64,000 nt of DNA. Source: Ktedonobacterales bacterium. Its GTDB lineage: Bacteria; Chloroflexota; Ktedonobacteria; Ktedonobacterales; JADMIN01. How positions within the stretch are numbered: the first letter of the stretch is position 1; each line of letters starts with the position of its first letter. Position numbers and translations under genes: made by a program. Below the pieces are notes generated by a model. It was given only the letters and a program-made list of their open reading frames with translations. It was not told the DNA's origin and made no database searches. Positions 1 through 9,566 of this stretch are shown one piece after another. The DNA is taken from positions 1 through 64,000 of the forward strand of contig JAICVS010000003.1 in NCBI GenBank assembly GCA_025935195.1. Direction: 5' to 3'.

Positions 1-214
1 CTCATCGTCATTGCCATGATTGCCATTGCCGCCCCCTCCACACATTCCGGCGCTTTGCCGCCGTCTCATCATGATCACTATAGAACATAAGTTTCATTTG
101 CGTCAAGCAGTCGCTCACGCGCGGCTGGCGGTCGGGGCCAGATTCTTGTCTTCCATTTCCCAGGCGTGATCCAGCGTGTGATAGTTCCCAATCTCTAGCG
201 AACTAGTGATTGGT

Positions 215-436
215 TTATGCGGCGAGCCGCACCGGGTGAACTACGCACCCTCTACTCCCTTGCGCGAAGGCGTCAGGAGCTACTTTGCGGATGATGTTGT
301 AGGTGCCGTTGACATCGGCGTTGATGTGGCGCCCATCCGCCGCCCGGTACAGCCCACGCTTCACCCGCTTGCCGCTGAAAGTGGGAGCGGGCCGCGTGGC
401 ATCATAGGCGGGTAACGCGCAAAGCGGACATGTTGC
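215..436 (-). pseudogene. Truncated IS200/IS605-type TnpB (OrfB) C-terminal remnant
   Basis: Minus-strand reading: ...AYDATRPAPTFSGKRVKRGLYRAADGRHINADVNGTYNIIRKVAPDAFAQGSRGCVVHPVRLAA*. The RGLYR..DG..INADVNG.YNI(I/L)RK motif is typical of TnpB C-termini; the rest of the gene is absent. 5' limit approximate. Confidence 0.8.
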
Positions 437-488
437 GTCCGCATTCCCGCGAGCCTGGCGACGAACCGGACGAGAGCGAGCGCCTGGC

Positions 489-540
489 TTCGTCCGTTCC
501 TCCCTCTGCGTCCTCCGCGTCCTCCGCGGTTCAATTCGTC
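489..540 (-). repeat. Dispersed repeat family E (CACAGAGGACACGGAGG-like), copy 1
   Basis: Reverse complement GAATTGAACCGCGGAGGACGCGGAGGACGCAGAGGGAGG resembles 43368-43430 and 19268-19330. Confidence 0.5.
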
Positions 541-3088
541 ACGCCCAGCGGGCGAGGCCCATGTCGTAGGCGTGGGCCAGGCCGGCATGGTGTGGCACGA
601 CGCGCACGCCGAAGATCCAACTGCCGCTGGTGTCGGGGCGCACGCGCGCCTGATAGGTATACGTGCCGCTCTCCGGCTTGCCAGCGCGCTCCAGGGGGAT
701 CACGCGCTGATCGGCGGATATGCCGTCGTCGTCGCGCGCCGCCACCAGCTCCACGCGCACGTCTTCCGGCGTCAGCTTGCCCAGCCACACTTTCGCCGTG
801 GCCTGGACGAGCTGGCCGATGGCGATCTGCCCCTCGCGCGGCACGTCCACCTCTAGCGCCACCTCGCCCCAGCCCTCCAATATGGAGCGTTTCCAGCGCA
901 CCAGCTCGCGCGCGGGCGCGTAGTTCTCCGCGTCCATGCGCGCGCCCAGGCGCAGAGCGGGGACGTAGAGCTGGTTCACGTAGTCTTTCAGCATGCGGCG
1001 CATGCTGAACTGTGGCGCGACGGTGCGGATCGCCTCTTTCATGACGGCTACCCAGCGATGGGGGATGCCGCCGGCGTCGCGGTCGAAGTAGAGCGGCACG
1101 ATCCGCTGCTCCAGCGCGTCGTAGAGGGCGGCGGCGTCGGCATCGTCGCGTGTCTGCTCGTCCTGATACTCACGCTCGGTGCCGATGGCCCAGCCGTTGG
1201 CGCCGTTCCACGCCTCGGCCCACCAGCCATCGAGGATGCTCAGATTCGGCAGGCCGTTCAGGCTCGCCTTCTGCCCGCTGGTGCCGCTGGCCTCGTGCGG
1301 GCGGATGGGGTTGTTGAGCCAGACGTCGCCGCCGCTGACCAGATGCCGCGCCATGTCCATGTCGTAGTCTTCGAGGAAGACGATCGTGCCGGCGAACTCC
1401 GGCTGGCGCGAGAACTCGTAGACACGGCGGATGAACTCCTGGCCGGGCTGGTCCGCCGGGTGCGCCTTGCCGGCGAAGACGAGCTGGACCGGGCGGTCGG
1501 GGTTGTTGAGAATGCGCAGCAGTCGCGCCGGATCGCGGAAGATCAGCGTCGCGCGCTTGTAGGTGGCGAAACGGCGCGCGAAACCAAGTGTCAGGGCGTC
1601 TGGGTCCAACACGTCCGCCGCCGCGCGCACGGCGGCCGGCCCTTCGCGCAGGCGCGTGCGCTGGCGGGCGAGCCGCTCGCGGGCGTAGGCGATCAGGTCT
1701 GTTTTGAGGGCGCGATGCGCCTGCCACAACTCGCCGTCGGGAATCTCGCCGATCCGCGCCCACAATTCCGGCTCGTCCAGGTGGGCGTACCAATCTGGGC
1801 CGAGAGAGCGTTGATAGAGCGCATCCAGCCGCGGCGCCAGCCAGGTGGCGGTGTGGACGCCGTTGGTGATCGAGCCAATCGGCACCTCGCTCACCTCGAT
1901 GTCGGGCCAGAGGAAGTGCCACATGCGCCGCGAGACATCGCCGTGCAGCGCGCTCACGCCGTTGTGCTGGGCCGAGAGCCGCAGCGCCAGCACGGTCATG
2001 CTGAAGCCGGTACCCCACTCCACTTGCTGCGCCGCCAGCGCGTGAAAACGCTCGCGGTCCAGGCCGAGCTGGGGCCAGTAGTCGCTGAAGAAGCGATCAA
2101 TCAGGTCGAAGCCGAAGACATCGTTGCCGGCCGCCACCGGCGTATGCGTGGTGAAGATGGCGTTGGCGGCGGCGATCTCGCGCGCCACGTCGAACGGCAC
2201 GCCCAGCCCGCCGATCAGCTCGCGGCAGCGCTCCAGCCCCAGGAAGGCGGAGTGGCCCTCGTTCATGTGCCAGACCAGCGCGTCCACGTTCAGCGCACGC
2301 AGCGCGCGTACACCGCCGATGCCGAGCATGATCTCTTGCGCGATACGCATCTGCTGGTCACCACCGTAGAGCCGCGCCGAGAGGGTGCGGTCCGCCTGGG
2401 CGTTCGGCTCGACGTCGGTGTCCATCAGGTAGAGCGGCACACGCCCGACCTGGACGCGCCAGACCTTGGCGAAGACGGTGCGCCCCGGCAGCTCGACCGA
2501 GATCATCACCTCCTCGCCGCGCGGATTCTTGGCGGGCGTGGCCGGCACCTGCGAGAAGTGCAGCTTCTCGTAGAACGCCTCTTGCTGGCCCTCACGGGTG
2601 ATGCGCTGGCGGAAGTAGCCCTGCGGGTAGAGGAAGCCGACCGCGACGAACGGCAGGCCAAGATCGCTGGCCTCCTTGCAGTGGTCGCCGGAGAGGATGC
2701 CCAGGCCGCCGGAGTAGATCGGCAGCGACTCGTGCAGGCCGAACTCGGCGGAGAAGTAGGCGATGGTGCGGTTGGCGTCCTGTGGATAGGTGCGGCTGAA
2801 CCAGGTGCTTTCGGGGCGCATGTAGGCGTCGAACGCGGCCAGCACGCGGTCGTAGTCGGCCAGGAAGGCGGCGTCGCCGGCCAGCGCCTCCAGCCGCTCC
2901 GGAACGGCTTCGATCAACATGCGCACGGCGTTGTGCTCGGTCTGTTGCCAGAGGCGCGGGTCAATGGCGGCGTAGAGCGCCTGCGCCTCGGGATGCCAGG
3001 TCCACCACAGGTTGTATGCCAGCTCGTGCAGCCGCTCGATCCGCGCGGGGATGGTCGGGAACACGGCCACACGTCCCAGAATCTTCAC
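539..3088 (-). CDS. glgP: Alpha-glucan (glycogen) phosphorylase, DUF3417-containing type
   Basis: VKILGRVAVFPTIPARIERLHELAYNLWWTWHPEAQAL..., EKLHF, GNDVFGFD, FARRFATYKRATL, SGTSGQKASLNGLPNLSILDGWWAEA. GTG start inferred. Confidence 0.93.
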   Translation of the reverse strand: MKILGRVAVFPTIPARIERLHELAYNLWWTWHPEAQALYAAIDPRLWQQTEHNAVRMLIEAVPERLEALAGDAAFLADYDRVLAAFDAYMRPESTWFSRTYPQDANRTIAYFSAEFGLHESLPIYSGGLGILSGDHCKEASDLGLPFVAVGFLYPQGYFRQRITREGQQEAFYEKLHFSQVPATPAKNPRGEEVMISVELPGRTVFAKVWRVQVGRVPLYLMDTDVEPNAQADRTLSARLYGGDQQMRIAQEIMLGIGGVRALRALNVDALVWHMNEGHSAFLGLERCRELIGGLGVPFDVAREIAAANAIFTTHTPVAAGNDVFGFDLIDRFFSDYWPQLGLDRERFHALAAQQVEWGTGFSMTVLALRLSAQHNGVSALHGDVSRRMWHFLWPDIEVSEVPIGSITNGVHTATWLAPRLDALYQRSLGPDWYAHLDEPELWARIGEIPDGELWQAHRALKTDLIAYARERLARQRTRLREGPAAVRAAADVLDPDALTLGFARRFATYKRATLIFRDPARLLRILNNPDRPVQLVFAGKAHPADQPGQEFIRRVYEFSRQPEFAGTIVFLEDYDMDMARHLVSGGDVWLNNPIRPHEASGTSGQKASLNGLPNLSILDGWWAEAWNGANGWAIGTEREYQDEQTRDDADAAALYDALEQRIVPLYFDRDAGGIPHRWVAVMKEAIRTVAPQFSMRRMLKDYVNQLYVPALRLGARMDAENYAPARELVRWKRSILEGWGEVALEVDVPREGQIAIGQLVQATAKVWLGKLTPEDVRVELVAARDDDGISADQRVIPLERAGKPESGTYTYQARVRPDTSGSWIFGVRVVPHHAGLAHAYDMGLARWA

Positions 3089-3319
3089 TCGTCGGTTACT
3101 CCTTCGTCCGTGGGAGCGTCCATCCTCCCATCGTTGCACATCCCAGCATTATACGCAGCCGCGCATCCCCTGCCAAAGGCAGCCCAAAAGTAGCGAGATG
3201 TATGCCATGCGCGCCCGATCCGGTACGATAGCTCCGCCCCACCATGTTTCTTTCGCGGTTCGCTCGCGGCTCGCACCGAAGGAGCCGGGGGTGAGCAATC
3301 CCCATCCCAGGAGTCATCC

Positions 3320-4771
3320 ATGCCGGCGGAACTCGATCTCAGTGGGCCGCTCACACGACGCTCCACGCGGCTTCCGCAGGAACTACACTGGGCAGCGACA
3401 TGGCACCAGCGCGGTGAACACCTGCGCGCATGGTGTACGCGCGCCGAGGGGCGGCGCATGCTCCTGCTGCTGGCGCTGGCGCTGCTCGTCCGCCTCCCGC
3501 TGATGGCCTTCCACGGCTTCTTCTACGATCTCCAGGGCTATGCCGTCTGGGGCGAGGTGCTGGATCACCACTTCTTCGACTTCTACACGGCGTGCTGCCC
3601 CGCCACGCTGCCGCCGCACGCGCCGCCGACGTACCCGCCGCTCACGGTGTATCTGTACGGCCTGCTCTATGCCGTCTACGCGCTGCTCGGCCGAACGATC
3701 ACCCCGGCGCCGCCGCTCGATCTGCACCAGTCCGTGCCGCTCACCGTAATCCTGAAGCTGCCGATGCTCGTGGCGGACCTCGCCACCATCGCGCTCATCT
3801 ACGCCGTGGCGCGGCGCGTCCGCTCCGAGCGGCTGGCGCTCGCCGCGGCGGCCTCGTACGCTTTCGCGCCCGCCGTGCTCTTCGATGGCGCGCTCTGGGG
3901 TCAGACCGACGGGCTGACGCTGCTGTTCATCCTGCTTGCGCTGCTGGCGGCGCTGCGCCATCGCGGCGCGTGGGCAGGCGTGTTCTTCGCGCTGGCGGTG
4001 CTGCTGAAGCCGCAGCCGCTGGCCTTCGCGCCGCTGCCGCTCGTCTACCTGTACCGCTGGGCGGGGCCGCGGCAGGCCGTACGCTGGCTCGCGGCCGCCT
4101 CCGCCACCGTGGTTGTCGTCTACTTGCCATATCTATTGCATCCTGTGGCGCAGATCGGGCAATTTTTGTCTGTCCTGCACGACGGCTTCCGGCAGGAGCC
4201 GTACGCCAGTATTGATGGCTTCAACCTGTGGTGGTTCCTCGGCGCCGCCAACCACGACTACGCGACACCCTACCTGGGTGCGCTCTCACCGAACACGCTC
4301 GGCCTCATCCTCTTCGCGCTGGTCCTGCTCGTCACGCTGGCCGGCATCTGGCGCAACCCATCGCCTGGCACGCTCTTCCTGGGCGCGGCGCTCGTCGCGC
4401 TCGCCTTCTTCGATGTGACAACCTTGCAGCGCGAGCGCTACCTGTACCCCGCCGTCGCTCTGTTCCTGCTGGCCGCGGTGTACAACGGCACGCTGCTGCT
4501 CTTCTCCATCGGCGCCGGGGTCACGGCCTTCCTCAACATGGCGATGCACCTGATCATGCGCGCCGATCCCGCCTTCGGCGGCTTCCATGCTGATCCAGGC
4601 ATTGACCTGAACGCCTGGGCCAGCTTTCTCGTCCATCATGGGGAATATAGCATCGCCGTCGCCGCGGTGAATGTCGGGCTGTTGCTGGTGGCCGTGCTGA
4701 TCTTCCCGCGCACGCTGCCGGCGCGGCGGGCATCACACGGGAGATGCGAGGCGGATGCAACCGTGATGTGA
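3320..4771 (+). CDS. Polytopic membrane glycosyltransferase-like protein (GT-C/DUF2029-like)
   Basis: 483 aa, many TM segments; GALWGQTDGLTLLFILLALLAALRHRGAWAGVFFALAVLLKPQPLAFAPL motif. Confidence 0.7.
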   Translation: MPAELDLSGPLTRRSTRLPQELHWAATWHQRGEHLRAWCTRAEGRRMLLLLALALLVRLPLMAFHGFFYDLQGYAVWGEVLDHHFFDFYTACCPATLPPHAPPTYPPLTVYLYGLLYAVYALLGRTITPAPPLDLHQSVPLTVILKLPMLVADLATIALIYAVARRVRSERLALAAAASYAFAPAVLFDGALWGQTDGLTLLFILLALLAALRHRGAWAGVFFALAVLLKPQPLAFAPLPLVYLYRWAGPRQAVRWLAAASATVVVVYLPYLLHPVAQIGQFLSVLHDGFRQEPYASIDGFNLWWFLGAANHDYATPYLGALSPNTLGLILFALVLLVTLAGIWRNPSPGTLFLGAALVALAFFDVTTLQRERYLYPAVALFLLAAVYNGTLLLFSIGAGVTAFLNMAMHLIMRADPAFGGFHADPGIDLNAWASFLVHHGEYSIAVAAVNVGLLLVAVLIFPRTLPARRASHGRCEADATVM

Positions 4772-4913
4772 GACATGCGTACCCTCTGTTGAGACTGGCG
4801 CGCGGATCGCACGGAACGCGGACAGGCACTCGCTCGTTGTAACACGTTGAGAGGCTCATTGCGCCCTCAGTCTCGCCTGTATATCCCACCCGCCCCAATG
4901 GAGGTAGCCCACC

Positions 4914-5297
4914 ATGTACAACGCGAACGCCAATGCCGCGCGCGGCTCCCGTTCCTTCTCACATCCCAATCAATGGGCGCTGATGCTGCACATTGGCAAG
5001 ACGTTCGCGCTCGTGCGCGCGGTGCTGGCCGATCCGCGCGTCCACTGGCTGCCCAAGGGCGTCTTCCTGGGCACGATCGGCACACTGCTGCTGGCGCTGC
5101 TGGGCGGCGACACGGTGGCCGGGGCGGTCGAGGCGTTCATCCCGGTCGTCGGCCCGCTCATCGGCTGGCCGGCGGACGCCGGCCTCGACTGGGTCGCTTT
5201 CGCCGTTGCCGCGTTCAACCTGCTACGTCTCTTCCCCGCCGATGTCGTGGGCGAGCATTACGACCGCCTCTTCCGCGCCGGCCGCCGCGCCGCGTAG
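4914..5297 (+). CDS. Small membrane protein, DUF1232/YkvA-like
   Basis: 127 aa; FALVRAVLADPRVHWLPKGVFLGTIGTLLLALL...FIPVVGPLIGWPADAGLDWVAFAVAAFNLLRLFP. Confidence 0.6.
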   Translation: MYNANANAARGSRSFSHPNQWALMLHIGKTFALVRAVLADPRVHWLPKGVFLGTIGTLLLALLGGDTVAGAVEAFIPVVGPLIGWPADAGLDWVAFAVAAFNLLRLFPADVVGEHYDRLFRAGRRAA

Positions 5298-5357
5298 CTG
5301 GCCGGCGATTGACATCGCGCCTGGGGGCCGTTGGCCGCCACGTCCACCTGTGTGGAC
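5298..5357 (+). repeat. Hairpin repeat family C, copy 3
   Basis: CTGGCCGGCGATTGACATCGCGCCTGGGGGCC...GTCCACCTGTGTGGAC; similar to 15811-15869 and 37210-37270. Confidence 0.65.
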
Positions 5358-5394
5358 CAGGGATCGGCACCGCTGATGGCCGCAATCCCAACTA

Positions 5395-5441
5395 CAGCAG
5401 AAGGCCCTCCGCCCCGCACAGGGAAAGAGGGCCTTCTGCTG
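5395..5441. terminator. Intrinsic (bidirectional) terminator hairpin
   Basis: Perfect 15-bp inverted repeat CAGCAGAAGGCCCTC / GAGGGCCTTCTGCTG between convergent genes. Confidence 0.8.
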
Positions 5442-5474
5442 CTTGGCTCATTTGCGTTCGCGGTTCACACGCGG

Positions 5475-6197
5475 CTATGGATGGCCGAAGCCGCCGCGGC
5501 GCCCATCGTCGAGCAGCGGATAATGGCCGGCGTTCACCGCCTGCTGTACGGCGCTGAGCGCCATGTCGGACTGCTGCTGCGTGATCTGGCCGGCGCTCAC
5601 CGCCTTCGCCAGATCCGCTTTCACCGCGGCGACGTACGCCGATTGTACCGCGCTGACATCCACCTTCTGGTCGGAGGCGATCTGCGCGACGGTCTTGCCG
5701 CCCGTGAGCGCCGTCTGGAGATCGGCCAGCGGCATGTGGAGCGCGCCCGCCACCGCGTTCAGGATGTCTTGCCGCGCGCCTGTGAGCGCCGCGCCGAACG
5801 CGCCAGCGCCGGCCCCGGCGCCGCCGCGTGGCCCATGCCCGGCAATGAATTTGCCGATGGCCTGGCAAGGATTGCTGGCGTTCTGGTTCAGCGCGTTTTC
5901 GAGCCGCGTCTTCTGCGCGGCGGTGATCTTGCCGTCGGCGACCAGCTGGTCAATCACCTTCTGCACGGCGACCTTGTTCGCCGCCTCTAGCTGGGCGTTC
6001 GTCTTGCCAAGCTGCTGCGCCAGCGTGTCTTCGTAGAGCTGGCAGTAGTCGCTCTTGGTCGCCTGCGCCTGGTGGGCCTGGCGCGGCGTGTTGTTGGCCG
6101 CGAACACGGGCAGCCCGCCACTCGACAGCATGCCGGCCAGCAGTCCGACGACGAAAATGCCGCCGGCGCCCGCCGCGATCCATATGCGCTTGCGCAT
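5475..6197 (-). CDS. Secreted/anchored alpha-helical protein of unknown function
   Basis: MRKRIWIAAGAGGIFVVGLLAGML signal/TM then repeated VADGKITAAQKTRLE-like helical motifs; start chosen internally. Confidence 0.6.
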   Translation of the reverse strand: MRKRIWIAAGAGGIFVVGLLAGMLSSGGLPVFAANNTPRQAHQAQATKSDYCQLYEDTLAQQLGKTNAQLEAANKVAVQKVIDQLVADGKITAAQKTRLENALNQNASNPCQAIGKFIAGHGPRGGAGAGAGAFGAALTGARQDILNAVAGALHMPLADLQTALTGGKTVAQIASDQKVDVSAVQSAYVAAVKADLAKAVSAGQITQQQSDMALSAVQQAVNAGHYPLLDDGRRGGFGHP

Positions 6198-6571
6198 CGT
6201 TTCCTCTCCCTCTCGTTTCGCCATCTTCACGGATCGGCCGTCACGGATCAGCAGCCGTGGTGATCCCCGGCCTGTGATGCCTTCGATACGGATCGTACGT
6301 ATGGGCGCCGCGCCCGGTCGCCACTGTTTGTGAAGTTTCGGCAAAGTGTGTGCCGGCGCGCGTTTGGCGCTTGCGTTCATCCAGCATTGTATAGCGCGGC
6401 GAGATGAGAGCGCGATTGGAGGAGTATTGGAAGCGGTGGCATGTACTCTGACGTGCCGCGTGTATGCGACGCGCGCATCCGAGCGCGTCAGCTTTTCGGC
6501 AGGAAGCCATGACGCTGGAGGCGCGCTTCCGTCCCGCACCCTCTCTCATGGCTGTCGCGGGGCAAAAAGAA

Positions 6572-6604
6572 GGGGAAGGGCGGGATGCCAGCTCGCCCTT
6601 CCCC
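6572..6604. terminator. Strong GC-rich hairpin
   Basis: GGGGAAGGGCG / CGCCCTTCCCC perfect 11-bp arms. Confidence 0.6.
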
Positions 6605-6606
6605 TC

Positions 6607-6632
6607 GCCGCCCGCGCATATGCGCGGGCGGC
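6607..6632. repeat. 26-bp perfect palindrome
   Basis: GCCGCCCGCGCATATGCGCGGGCGGC. Confidence 0.95.
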
Positions 6633-6754
6633 ACTGAGAGCCATTCGAGAGCCCGCGACCGCCATGGGGACAACGGCCGCGCAGCCAGGGACCGCAGGGA
6701 GTGCATCCTCGTTTGGGTGGAGGAGTCCGCGACTCGGATAGCTCATAGAAAGAA

Positions 6755-6792
6755 ACGCACCGCCGCGCCTTTCGTTAGGGGCGGTGGTGCGT
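6755..6792 (-). terminator. Terminator downstream of the anti-sigma gene
   Basis: Stem ACGCAC.../...GTGCGT followed on the minus strand by TTTCTTTCT. Confidence 0.65.
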
Positions 6793-6819
6793 CTTCCAGC
6801 AAACTGATGGTGAGAGGCT

Positions 6820-8607
6820 CTATCCGGCGACCGTCCATACCAGCGGCCGGTTGTCAGCGGCCGCCGTGTCGGCCAGCTTTAGCTGCGCGCCGTCCGCCGG
6901 GGCGATGGCGAGGCCGGTTCCGCTGCTGATGGCGAGGCTCTTGCCATCGGGCGCCCATAGCAGCGCGGCATCGCCGTGCTGCTGCGCCAGTGTCGCGATG
7001 GCGCCCGGCCCACTGGCACTGAGCGTCATGACGGCGACGCCGCCGCTCGTCCGCGCCGCGAGGTGGCCGCCATCCGGCGCCCACGCCACGGCGCCGGAGA
7101 CACCCGCCAGCACGGGTGTGATCGCGCCGCCCGGCGCCCACAGGAGGAGATCGCCGTTCACTGTCACGACGGCGACGGCCTGTCCCGCTGGCGCCCATGT
7201 CACGCTCGCCACCACCGCGTTGGCGCTGGCGCTCTGGGCGAAGCCCGCGCCCGTCGCGGAGACCGTCGCCAGCGCATCGCTCGTCTGGCTCGCCAGCGCC
7301 CACATCCCGCCGTTCGGCCGCGGCGAGAAGGCCGCGGCGCCGTAGCGCGAACCGGTTGGCGTCAGCCGCAATGGACCAGTGTCGCCCAGCGCTGAGACGG
7401 TGAAGATGCCGGTGATGGAGGCGCCTTGTGTCGTCGCCCAGGTGAGCGCGGGATGCAGCGGATCGGCAGTCCAGGCGAGCTGGGCGATGGTCGCGCTGTC
7501 TGCCGGCGTCGTCAACTGCCGCTGCTGCTTCGCCACCAGATCGTAGGCCCAGAGCGATTGCTGCCCCGGTTGCCCGGCGCCGCTCGCTGCCACATACGCG
7601 ATTCGCAGCGCGTCCGCGCTCCAGAGTGGCGTGCCGATCACGGTCTGCCCCGCGCTGGAGATGGCGCGCGGATTGGTGCCGTCACTGTTCACGAGCGTGA
7701 GCGCGCCGGCCTGTGTGACGTAGGCGAGCTGCGCGCCGTCCGGCGACCAGACGATGCGCATGGCGGAGGTCGCGGCGCAGCCAGCGGCGGCGGGGCCGCA
7801 CTGGCGTCCGAGCACGGCGATCACGTGGTCGCTCTGGCCGTCGGCGCGCACGATATGCAGGTCGCCGGTGCGCACATCCACATAGGCGATGCGGGTGCCG
7901 TCGGCCGAGACGGCCCACGACTGGCCCACATTCACCGCTGACGATGTCAGCCGCTGCGCCAGCTCTGGGCCGTATTCCGCCGCGCTCCAGAGCGCGCCCG
8001 CTCGCGCGTAGACGACACGCGGCCCCGCCGCCAGCGGGATGCCCTGGCTCGCTGGGCCGCCGAGGTTCTGTGTGGGTCCGCGTGTGCTTGTTGTCGCGGA
8101 ATAGAGAAGACCCTGCCTCAGTAGCAGGGCCGACCCGAAGAGGAGCACGAAAACCGCCGCCGCCTGCAGCGCGACGCGCGCCCATCCAGGTGGACCTCCG
8201 CTATGGCGGGTTGGGCGCGCGCGCGAAGAACCAGCGGCGGCTGGTGTGGCTGTTTCGCCGGTTTCGGCTGCTGGAGCCGCCGCGCCCATCTCGCCATGCT
8301 CGCCGTCGCTCTGATGTGGCAGCGGGCGCAGTGTGGTGCGCCGGCCGGCATGCCGCCCCGCGTCGCGCTCGAGCGAGCGCAGCAGGGCGGCGAACTCAGG
8401 CGAGTCGAAGATGCGGTCATGCAGCTTGGCGGGTGGCGCCACACGCGGCGCCGCCGCCAGCAGCAGATCGAAACGACGATAGTCGGCCGCGAGCTCGCTA
8501 CAGTGGGCGCAGGTTTCCACGTGCGTCCGCACCTCCTCGCGGAGCGGCGAGGCAAGCATATCGTCGAGATAGGCGCTGAGGAATTCCTCGGCCTTCTCGC
8601 AGGTCAT
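6820..8607 (-). CDS. Anti-sigma factor: N-terminal zinc-finger, TM, C-terminal TolB/WD40-like beta-propeller
   Basis: MTCEKAEEFLSAYLDDMLASPLREEVRTHVETCAHCSEL (H..C..C motif), TM ~LQAAAVFVLLFGSALLL, multiple WSPDGAQLAYV/WAPDGKSLAIS repeats; ATGA overlap with the sigma gene. Confidence 0.85.
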   Translation of the reverse strand: MTCEKAEEFLSAYLDDMLASPLREEVRTHVETCAHCSELAADYRRFDLLLAAAPRVAPPAKLHDRIFDSPEFAALLRSLERDAGRHAGRRTTLRPLPHQSDGEHGEMGAAAPAAETGETATPAAAGSSRARPTRHSGGPPGWARVALQAAAVFVLLFGSALLLRQGLLYSATTSTRGPTQNLGGPASQGIPLAAGPRVVYARAGALWSAAEYGPELAQRLTSSAVNVGQSWAVSADGTRIAYVDVRTGDLHIVRADGQSDHVIAVLGRQCGPAAAGCAATSAMRIVWSPDGAQLAYVTQAGALTLVNSDGTNPRAISSAGQTVIGTPLWSADALRIAYVAASGAGQPGQQSLWAYDLVAKQQRQLTTPADSATIAQLAWTADPLHPALTWATTQGASITGIFTVSALGDTGPLRLTPTGSRYGAAAFSPRPNGGMWALASQTSDALATVSATGAGFAQSASANAVVASVTWAPAGQAVAVVTVNGDLLLWAPGGAITPVLAGVSGAVAWAPDGGHLAARTSGGVAVMTLSASGPGAIATLAQQHGDAALLWAPDGKSLAISSGTGLAIAPADGAQLKLADTAAADNRPLVWTVAG

Positions 8608-9236
8608 CGGGTACCGCCTCCCCCCTGTTCCAGCGTCCGGAAGTGCTCCCGGAAGGAGTGCCGCGCGCGGGACAGGTACATTTTCACACCGCTCTCGGCG
8701 ATGTTGAGGGTTGCCGCGATCTCGGCGTACGAGAAGCCCTCCTGCGTGTAGAGCAGCAGGGCCGCGCGGTAGTGGCGCGGCATGCGCCTGAGCGCGGCAT
8801 GCACCAGCTCCGTCGTGCCGATGGTCTCCTGTGGGTCGGCGCTCTCGACGTCGGCGGGCTCGTGATCGAGATCCTGCCAGGGAAGCCAGGCGATCAGCTT
8901 GCGCCGACGCAGCGCGTCGTAGGCCGTGTTGGTGGCGATACGATACAACCAGGCTGAAAGCTTCAGGTTGGCGTCCATCTTTGGCAGCGCCTTGTAGGCT
9001 TTCAGGAAGGTGTCTTGCGTCAGATCGTCCGCCTGCTCGCGGCTGCCGACCAGGTGATAGATGTAGTTGTAGATCGGGGTCTTGAACTCGTCGTAGATCC
9101 GTTCAAAGGACCACGCTTGTTCCGCCGCCCTTGCCTCAGCCACCGGTGCGCGTCCCTTCACAGCGTCGGCCTGCCAGCCGGCGGCTTCGCTCAGAAGAGA
9201 ACGCCCCACGACCGCGGTCCCGGTTGTCAGGTTCAT
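8604..9236 (-). CDS. ECF-type RNA polymerase sigma factor
   Basis: TPIYNYIYHLVGSREQADDLTQDTFLKAYKALPKM... and YRAALLLYTQEGFSYAEIAATLNIAESGVKMYLSRARHSFREHF. Confidence 0.92.
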   Translation of the reverse strand: MNLTTGTAVVGRSLLSEAAGWQADAVKGRAPVAEARAAEQAWSFERIYDEFKTPIYNYIYHLVGSREQADDLTQDTFLKAYKALPKMDANLKLSAWLYRIATNTAYDALRRRKLIAWLPWQDLDHEPADVESADPQETIGTTELVHAALRRMPRHYRAALLLYTQEGFSYAEIAATLNIAESGVKMYLSRARHSFREHFRTLEQGGGGTR

Positions 9237-9566
9237 TCCTCCGGCCCCCCCGCGCCGGTCCCGGTCCCGCTGCTGAGGGGTGCGGTCTTCCTCAGCCCCT
9301 CTGGAGGATGCAACGGACTTCCGTGACGGCGGTAACATAAATCTGGCAGGCTGCCTTTCCCATTGGGTGAACGGCGCCATCATATCAGACCTACGACCAG
9401 CCGCCCAAGCCAGCCGCCCAACTTTCCTATCCCACGACCGTGCCGGCCGCCTGGCTCGTTGGCCGCCGCACGCTCCTCCCGCAGGCGCAGGTAGCAGCCG
9501 TACTTCGCCAAGAGCGGCCGGGCGAGTGTGCGGACAATGCGCATGAGGAGATCGTGGCGCCGCGGC

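Noticed and set aside
1058-3193. 711 aa plus-strand ORF opposite glgP
   Set aside because: Antisense artefact of high-GC codon bias; glgP motifs on the minus strand are unambiguous.
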